DNA of 64,000 bases from positions 42,944 through 106,943 of the forward strand of contig NZ_AZEZ01000092.1 of assembly GCF_001434275.1 (NCBI RefSeq), written 5' to 3'. The position numbers and the translations under genes are program-made. The stretch is from Companilactobacillus mindensis DSM 14500. GTDB taxonomy: Bacteria > Bacillota > Bacilli > Lactobacillales > Lactobacillaceae. Below are positions 59,132 to 64,000 of this stretch, in pieces. The notes under the pieces were generated by a model. The model had not been told where the DNA came from, made no database searches, and was given only the letters and a program-made list of their open reading frames with translations. Position 1 is the stretch's first letter. Every line of letters starts with the position of its first letter.

Positions 59132-60931
59132 ATGAGAAAATTATGGGGTGCGTTATTTGTTTTTCTAGGGATATTTTTGGCTTTTCAGACAACCACAACG
59201 GTTCAAGCCAAAAGCTTTCAAATTGAAAAATATCACGTCAATGCACAGATTCAAAAAAATGGTGATATCGATTTGACGCAGCAGATCGAATATCATTTCC
59301 ACGGAAAATCCCATGGGGTTTACTATAATCAAGATCTTAAAGGCATCAAGGGTGCAGAGACTCCACAAGTTTGGGTCAAAACTGGTCAGAAAACTACACC
59401 ATTAACAAACAATACGACTGAACAAGACAATACGTTTAAAGTTAATGAGACCAATGATCGAATGGATATCAAAGTTTATCATGCGGTCCAAAACGAAACG
59501 GCAACTTTTATTTATAAATATCGGCTCGACGGTGCCATCACTAATTATTTGGACACGGCTGAAATGAATTGGAAGATCATTGGCAATGGTTGGGAAAAGG
59601 AATTGAATAACGTCAAACTGACAGTTCAGTTGCCAAAAAATAACGTGTCACAATTACAAGCTTGGTCGCATGGTTTTTCAACGGGATATACAAAAGTCGA
59701 TTGAAAGAATGGTCGAGTTATTATGACCTTGAAACATAATCCCGCTAACACAGCAGTGGAGAGTCATATCATCTTTCCAATCTCGGTAACGCCAAATAAT
59801 CAAAACGTAGTTAATAAAAAAATGAAGAGTAAAATTTTGGCAGCTGAAAAACAGTTGGCAATTGAGGCTAATATCAAGCGACGAAATAAAGAGTATATTT
59901 ATCGAGTTTTGATGGCTGTCGGCTTTTTGGTGGTTAGCGTGATCCATTTATTTAGAATTGTGGCGATTAGAAAGGACAATATCAATCAGCATATTGTACC
60001 GACACCGCTGTATCATTTATTTGAAGAACCTAAATTTGTGCCTAGTTTTACAAAGGTACTTTTGGATCGTTTAACTAAGGCTGATGGCTTGTCGCTGACG
60101 GCAGATCTACTTTATGAGGTCAACAAACGTCGCATGAAAATCGAATCGTCTGGTAGAACTTATTTGATCACCGCTTTGGTGCCACCGACGAATAAATTCT
60201 TTAAATATTTGATTGAAGAAATTGGGGATGGTCAAAAAGTCACCGTCAAACAGATCAAGCAGGCAGCAACTTCAATGTACACACGGCGGAAGGTCAATCG
60301 TCATTTTACAGATTGGTCAAAGGCTGCAGCCAAAAACCGAGCCAAATATTTAGATCTACATAATATTAGTATCGTCGATGATTTTAAGTTTTCGGCAGTT
60401 GCGACGGATATTATTTTGGCAATTATGTTTGTCATTTCAGTGATATTTGGCAAAAGTATTTTACTGACAGGTATTGTCGCATTGATGCTGGGACTCTTGA
60501 TCTGGAGTTTTTACTTCATAGCCAAGAGAAAAATCGTTCTCTACACTGATGAGGGTGCAGAAGAAATCAATCGCATCAAAGCTTTCAAGAGCATGTTGCA
60601 AGATATTGACGACATCAAGCTGGCTCAAGTGGGCGATATAATTCTCTGGGAACAATTTTTACCATATGCAGTTGCTTTTGGCGTTTCGGATAAAGTCATC
60701 AAGGCGCTGAAAGTTAATTTTGGTAAAGAAGCGATCAAACAGTCAGAATTTTTGCCATACTATATGGGATCGGCTAGTTTCTTAGGGACGAGTCCGGCAG
60801 GGTTTCAAACAGCCTTTGTTGGAGCAATCAGTGCCGGTGGAGCAGTCAGCAGTACTTCTGGTGGATCGGGCGGTTTCAGTGGCGGATCGTCTGGTGGCTT
60901 TGGTGGCGGTTCTGGCGGTGGAGCATTTTAA
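59132..60931 (+). pseudogene. DUF2207 paralogue interrupted by an in-frame TGA
   Basis: One reading frame of about 599 codons is homologous over its whole length to the preceding gene: signal peptide, DUF2207 domain, helices and Gly/Ser tail (GGSGGFSGGSSGGFGGGSGG). It is broken by TGA at 59702-59704. The paralogue reads TKVDRKNGRV where this one reads TKVD-stop-KNGRV, so a CGA-to-TGA transition explains it. The upstream 190 codons could still give a secreted fragment without a membrane anchor. The downstream part from 59723 has no convincing ribosome binding site. Start ATG at 59132 follows GGGGGTATGC. A tandem duplication followed by inactivation is likely. Confidence 0.85.
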
Positions 60932-60990
60932 ATCGAAAATATTTATTTTGTTTTATATTGTCGAACTTGAGATTTTTAAAGGTTATATAA

Positions 60991-61036
60991 AAAAGGTCAT
61001 CCAATTTTTGGATGACCTTTTAATATATTTGAATGA
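60991..61036. repeat. Terminator hairpin that is a remnant of the repeat element
   Basis: AAAAGGTCATCCAA (60991-61004) and TTGGATGACCTTTT (61008-61021) form a perfect 14-bp hairpin flanked by A and T runs. It can terminate both the DUF2207 pseudogene (+) and the convergent LPXTG gene (-). The hairpin and the following TTAATATATTTGAATGATT stretch match the 2371-2420 part of the full repeat element base for base with few changes, so I read it as a relic. Confidence 0.65.
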
Positions 61037-62922
61037 TTAAGCGTTGCGACGTTTGATGTAAAGTACGCTGGAAAGTAATACTAGGCCAAGTAGACTTGCA
61101 ACTAAACCAGATTTTTCGCCGGTTTGTGGAAGTGTGTTGGTACTGTTATTACCATTGTTGGAATTACTTGTATTGTTAGTATTAGTTGGGTTAGTAATTA
61201 CACCACCAGTAGTGTTGTTGTTATTGTTATTTGAGCCAGGATTTTCTGGATCAACAATTACGCCACCGTTATTGTCGCCAGGTTCAGAAGTGTTGCCTTC
61301 GTTGCCATTGTTGTTATCGCCAGGTTCGGAAGTATTGCCTTCATTACCGTTGTTTCGGAAGTTTTAATGTAATTGACGGAGGCATCGGAATCGGTGATCG
61401 TAAATTCGATTGGTTCGTTATTTAATTCGTAACCATTAGGAGCTTTAGTTTCTTTAAAGTAGTATTTGCCAGGTTTCAAACCTTCGATACTGATCATACC
61501 ATTTTCGTCAGTAACGTTAGTTTCGATCTCGGTACCATTAGCATCATAAAGCGTATATTCAGCATTAGGCACTACTTTGGTCATATTAGAACTGTCGAAT
61601 TTTTGCAATTCAACTAAGAAACTGTCGTCTAAGACTTCGGACTTGTAGTTATCGACTGGGATCATGATGGCTAATTTGTCGTTGGTGATCTCAAAGTCGT
61701 AGATCTTGTCTGAAAGCAAATATTCATCATTAGGAGCTTTTACTTCCTTCATTGAGTATTTACCGACTGGCAAGTTATATACATTAGCAATACCATTTTC
61801 GTCAGTTACTAGCGGTTGGTCGTTGATAGGAGTAGTAGAACCGGCTTTGTATAAGTTGTAAGTTGCTCCTTCAATAAACATATTTTCATCGCCAGTATTT
61901 TTCTTAGTCAAGATGACAGAGCCGGTGATGTTATTACCACTACCGCTACCAGAGTTGGAACCAGGTCTGACACTAGCTGAAGCTTTGTCGTCATTTGAGG
62001 AACTGTTGTTGCCGGTTCCACCATTTCCCCAGTTGAACGTAGCGTTGTTTTTGTAAACCGAGTTGCTGTTGACATTGTCTTGATCATTGATCCGTGTTTG
62101 GAAAGTGACCACATAGAATTGATCATCCTTAGGAAAGTCGGTGATCGAGAAGTGATCAGTAATGTCTTCTTCGTTAGGTGTAACTGTGTAGCCAGTGACT
62201 GGATCTTGTTTATAGTAAATACCTGGTCGCGATTCGGACCAGCGAGCTGTATAAACATTGATTGAGTCAGGGATGAATGTTTGGTCAGGGTTGATTGTTT
62301 CATTGGCAACTAAGTTAGCCATATTGACGCTGTTTCGGTTCAAAAGAACTGACCAAGTAATAATAGCGTCGCCATTTTCATCCTCGCCAAGGACACCTTT
62401 TTTAGAGAAGTCTAACTCAGGATTAACAATCGTCATATTATCGTTTTGGTTACCGATTTGAACATCGTTGTCGCCGATAATATAGCCCTTACCGACTCCG
62501 ATAGCATTACCGATTTGTAATTGACCACTGTAATCTGTTTTGCCATCAACATTAGTAAAAGTAACCGTTATAGTGTTGTCAGCATTGACAACAGCTGTAC
62601 CAATTGTTTCACCGGTATCCTTGTCGGTTAGTGGAATAGAAGTGCCGGGTTTAGTGACTTTTAAGATCTCAGGCAATTGGATTGTCCAAGTATCGCCATT
62701 TTGCAAGTCATTAGCTAAATTTTCGGTATTCCAATCGAGCGTCAAATTGATATTAGAACCCGTACCGTAATTCTTTTGTGCAATTGACATTCCACACAAC
62801 AAATCATCTGTCGTGTAGTTCGTCGCCGCTTTTGCAGAAGTGAATTGACTTGAACAGATTAAAATGACCAAGCCAAGAGCAGCTACAAAGGCAGTTAGAA
62901 ATTTGCGTAATTTTTTCCCCAT
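61037..62922 (-). pseudogene. LPXTG-anchored adhesin with Cna-type repeats, frameshifted near the C terminus
   Basis: The frame from 62922 gives a secreted surface protein. It has a signal peptide (1-33), a collagen-binding/SdrG-like adhesion domain (about 35-315), and two Cna-B/SpaA domains (about 335-420, 425-515) with isopeptide-type Lys and Glu (VILTKKNTG, YSMKEVKAPN; VELQKFDSSN, YYFKETKAPNGY). After ASVNYIKTSE the frame shifts: the other frame continues a GNEGNTSEPGDNN-type repeat, a long Asn-rich stretch, the sorting signal LPQTGEKSG, a hydrophobic helix and KRRNA. The total length is 1886 nt; restoring a missing 13-nt repeat segment gives 1899 nt, a whole number of codons. As read, the protein ends at 61258 without a wall anchor. 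Sequencing error or phase variation are the alternatives. Confidence 0.85.
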
Positions 62923-63088
62923 TTCTGGACCCCCTGTATATTTGATACAAATATAATTATAAGATTATTGAAATAGAGAAAAAAGGGGTCGGCCACTAAT
63001 TTAGAATAAATTTATTTTTTGAAAGAAAGCCTATTAATAGGAAGTTTCACGGCTTTGTGAATACTATATCTTGTGAAAATTGGGAATT

Positions 63089-63120
63089 TTCTACCATATA
63101 TATGGTAGAAGTGATATCAT
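63089..63120 (+). promoter_or_regulatory. Perfect 22-bp palindrome next to the extended -10 box of the kinase gene
   Basis: TTCTACCATAT and its exact complement (63089-63110) form a 22-bp palindrome, directly followed by TGATATCAT (63112-63120), an extended -10 box. It occupies the -35/spacer region, an operator position. Two further inverted repeats lie upstream: CCTATTAATAGG (63030-63041) and TTCAC/GTGAA (63045-63061). Confidence 0.55.
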
Positions 63121-63184
63121 AATTAATGTTGTTTTTTCGCACATGAAAAGAATTAAAAGCACATATATATATTGGAGGAGAATA

Positions 63185-63832
63185 ATGATGATCGTATTGA
63201 GCGGCGCAATCGGAGCCGGTAAAAGTTCATTGGCAACAATTTTATCAGAACACCTAGGGACAGAAGCTTTCTATGAACAGGTTGATAATAACCCCGTATT
63301 GCCACTATTTTATAAGGATCCTAAGAAGTATGCTTTCTTGCTACAAATCTACTTCTTGAACAAACGTTTTGAATCAATTAAGAAAGCTATGGTACAAGAT
63401 AACAACGTTTTGGACCGTTCAATCTATGAAGATTCATTATTCTTCCACATGAATGCTGATATGGGTAGAGCTACTCCCCAAGAAGTTAAGGTTTACGATG
63501 AATTATTAGCAAATATGATGCAAGAATTACCATATGCCGCTGCTAAAAAAGCTCCAGACCTATTGGTTCACTTGGATATTTCATACGATACTATGCTTCA
63601 CCGAATCGAAAAACGTGGCCGTTCATACGAACAACCAGAACAAGATCCATCACTTCCAGAATACTACCAACAATTATTGGCTCGTTACGATGGTTGGTAT
63701 GATGACTATGATTACAGTCCTAAGATGAAGATCGATGGCGACAAGTATGACTTTGTTGAAAATCCAGAAGATCGTCAAAAAGTTTTGGATTTGATCGACG
63801 AACAATTACGTGCTCGTGGAACACTTAAATAA
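63185..63832 (+). CDS. Deoxynucleoside kinase (dAdo/dGuo/dCyd type)
   Basis: The 215-aa P-loop kinase salvages deoxynucleosides using ATP. It has Walker A LSGAIGAGKSSLATIL at the N terminus, the substrate Glu near residue 33 (FYEQVDNNP), the catalytic/base-binding DRSIYEDSLFF near 80 and the lid Arg cluster RIEKRGRSYE near 145. The heterodimeric dAK/dGK pair is typical of lactobacilli, but only one gene is seen here. GGAGGAG lies just upstream; ATG at 63188 is almost equally likely as start. Confidence 0.92.
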   Translation: MMIVLSGAIGAGKSSLATILSEHLGTEAFYEQVDNNPVLPLFYKDPKKYAFLLQIYFLNKRFESIKKAMVQDNNVLDRSIYEDSLFFHMNADMGRATPQEVKVYDELLANMMQELPYAAAKKAPDLLVHLDISYDTMLHRIEKRGRSYEQPEQDPSLPEYYQQLLARYDGWYDDYDYSPKMKIDGDKYDFVENPEDRQKVLDLIDEQLRARGTLK

Positions 63833-63847
63833 AACCCATTTATAAAA

Positions 63848-63877
63848 ATACCCTCTGATTCGATATGGGTACTTTTT
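63848..63877 (+). terminator. Terminator of the kinase gene, abutting a repeat element
   Basis: TACCC (63849-63853) pairs with GGGTA (63867-63871) and is followed by CTTTTTC, which is also the first bases of the third repeat-element copy. Confidence 0.65.
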
Positions 63878-63953
63878 CAACTTTGGTTATATACAATTAT
63901 TTAGATATACTAATAGGCCATCCCAAAATCAGCCGGATGACCTATTTTTTGTA
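63872..63953 (+). mobile_element. Third copy of the MITE-like element, cut by a group II intron
   Basis: CTTTTTCAACTTTGGTT and the following ATATACAATTATTTAGATA match the end of the 2.1-kb copy (opposite orientation) closely. The hairpin TAGGCCATCC (63914-63923) / GGATGACCTA (63935-63944) with TTTTTT follows. In the other copies the element continues with TAGTATTG; here it stops at GTA and intron sequence begins at 63954. Confidence 0.65.
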
Positions 63954-64000
63954 GTGCGCCCGGCATGGGCGCTAACTTGGTGGCGAAAGTCCACTGTGAG
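63954..64000 (+). mobile_element. 5-prime end of a group II intron, bacterial class C type (truncated by the window)
   Basis: The 47 nt start with GTGCGCCCGGCATGGGCGC, the 5-prime end of bacterial class C introns (compare GTGTGCCCGGCATGGGTGC of the Oceanobacillus iheyensis intron, recalled from knowledge). The GCGCCC/GGGCGC hairpin is fully paired by compensatory change. TGGTGGCGAAAGTCCAC and ACTGTGAG then match the next domain I elements. Insertion just after the T-run of a terminator hairpin is the known target habit of this class. The intron-encoded reverse transcriptase would lie beyond the window. Confidence 0.85.

Noticed and set aside
59702..59704. TGA read as selenocysteine
   Set aside because: The paralogue has Arg at this position, no selenocysteine insertion element is apparent and the protein is not a redox enzyme.
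59723..60931. Downstream half of the second DUF2207 copy as an independent gene
   Set aside because: It is in the same frame as the upstream half, separated only by one TGA, with no convincing ribosome binding site and no own signal peptide; treated as one pseudogene.
61258..61370. Short repeats at the adhesin C terminus as a CRISPR array
   Set aside because: The units are adjacent coding repeats without spacers. No CRISPR-like array was seen anywhere in the window.
61134..61425. Leu/Val-rich plus-strand frames opposite the adhesin C terminus
   Set aside because: They are the antisense of Asn/Gly/Thr-rich repeat codons; low complexity, no ribosome site.

Overview
The window is 64 kb of ordinary low-GC Firmicute chromosome. 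Gene content and gene order (tagO-yigZ-comFA-comFC-hpf-secA-prfB, phoPR-pst-phoU, hprK-lgt-trxB, uvrBA, rapZ-mgfK-whiA, clpP, cggR-gap-pgk-tpiA-eno, secG-est-rnr-smpB) are those of the Lactobacillaceae. The AT-rich composition, many TTG/GTG starts, a LPXTG (LPQTG) surface protein and a dAdo/dGuo-type deoxynucleoside kinase fit a Companilactobacillus-like lactobacillus. The family is well supported; the genus is an inference that I cannot test here.

Layout. 1-5.2 kb: the teichoic-acid/undecaprenyl-linked sugar transferase TagO, a membrane-anchored XRE regulator, then YigZ divergent from the late competence pair comFA-comFC. 5.2-9.5 kb: hpf, secA and prfB, the last with the classical RF2 +1 frameshift. 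9.5-16.9 kb: the phosphate regulon phoP-phoR-pstS-pstC-pstA-pstB-pstB-phoU, with a candidate Pho box before pstS. 16.9-25.4 kb: PspC and YvlD membrane proteins, hprK-lgt, trxB, a small XRE regulator, phosphoglucomutase, a nucleotide pyrophosphatase/phosphodiesterase-type hydrolase and an UMF1-type MFS permease. 25.5-35.7 kb: uvrB-uvrA, a convergent Na+/H+ antiporter, then rapZ-mgfK-whiA. 35.7-41.7 kb, mostly minus strand: a large membrane protein, a DHA2 drug exporter, a 3-methyladenine-DNA-glycosylase-like protein, clpP (CIRCE element) and an acyltransferase-3 protein. 42-48 kb: tRNA-Arg(CCG), then the central glycolytic operon under CggR. 48-54.6 kb: a Gfo/Idh oxidoreductase, a ClC antiporter, secG, an esterase, RNase R and SmpB. 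54.6-64 kb is a more variable cell-envelope region: a DUF6056-like membrane protein, an S66 LD-carboxypeptidase, two DUF2207 paralogues (the second broken by a TGA), a LPXTG adhesin broken by a frameshift, and a deoxynucleoside kinase.

The least ordinary content is non-coding. A family of short elements with terminal inverted repeats (CTTTTTCAAG/CTTTGGTT ends) sits at gene ends next to transcription terminators. The fullest copy (2.1-2.44 kb) carries a strongly folded core of about 146 nt closed by a 17-bp stem. A second copy (30.4-30.6 kb) has lost this core, a third lies at 63.87 kb, and a short remnant lies at 61.0 kb. The third copy is interrupted at its terminator-like hairpin by the first 47 nt of a group II intron of the bacterial C class, cut off by the window end. 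Other candidates worth a look are perfect palindromes at the promoters of the XRE gene, pgm and the kinase gene, and a terminator-like leader hairpin in front of cggR.

I saw no CRISPR array, prophage, restriction system, intact transposase gene or classical defence island. All promoter and operator calls are visual pattern matches and carry moderate or low confidence.
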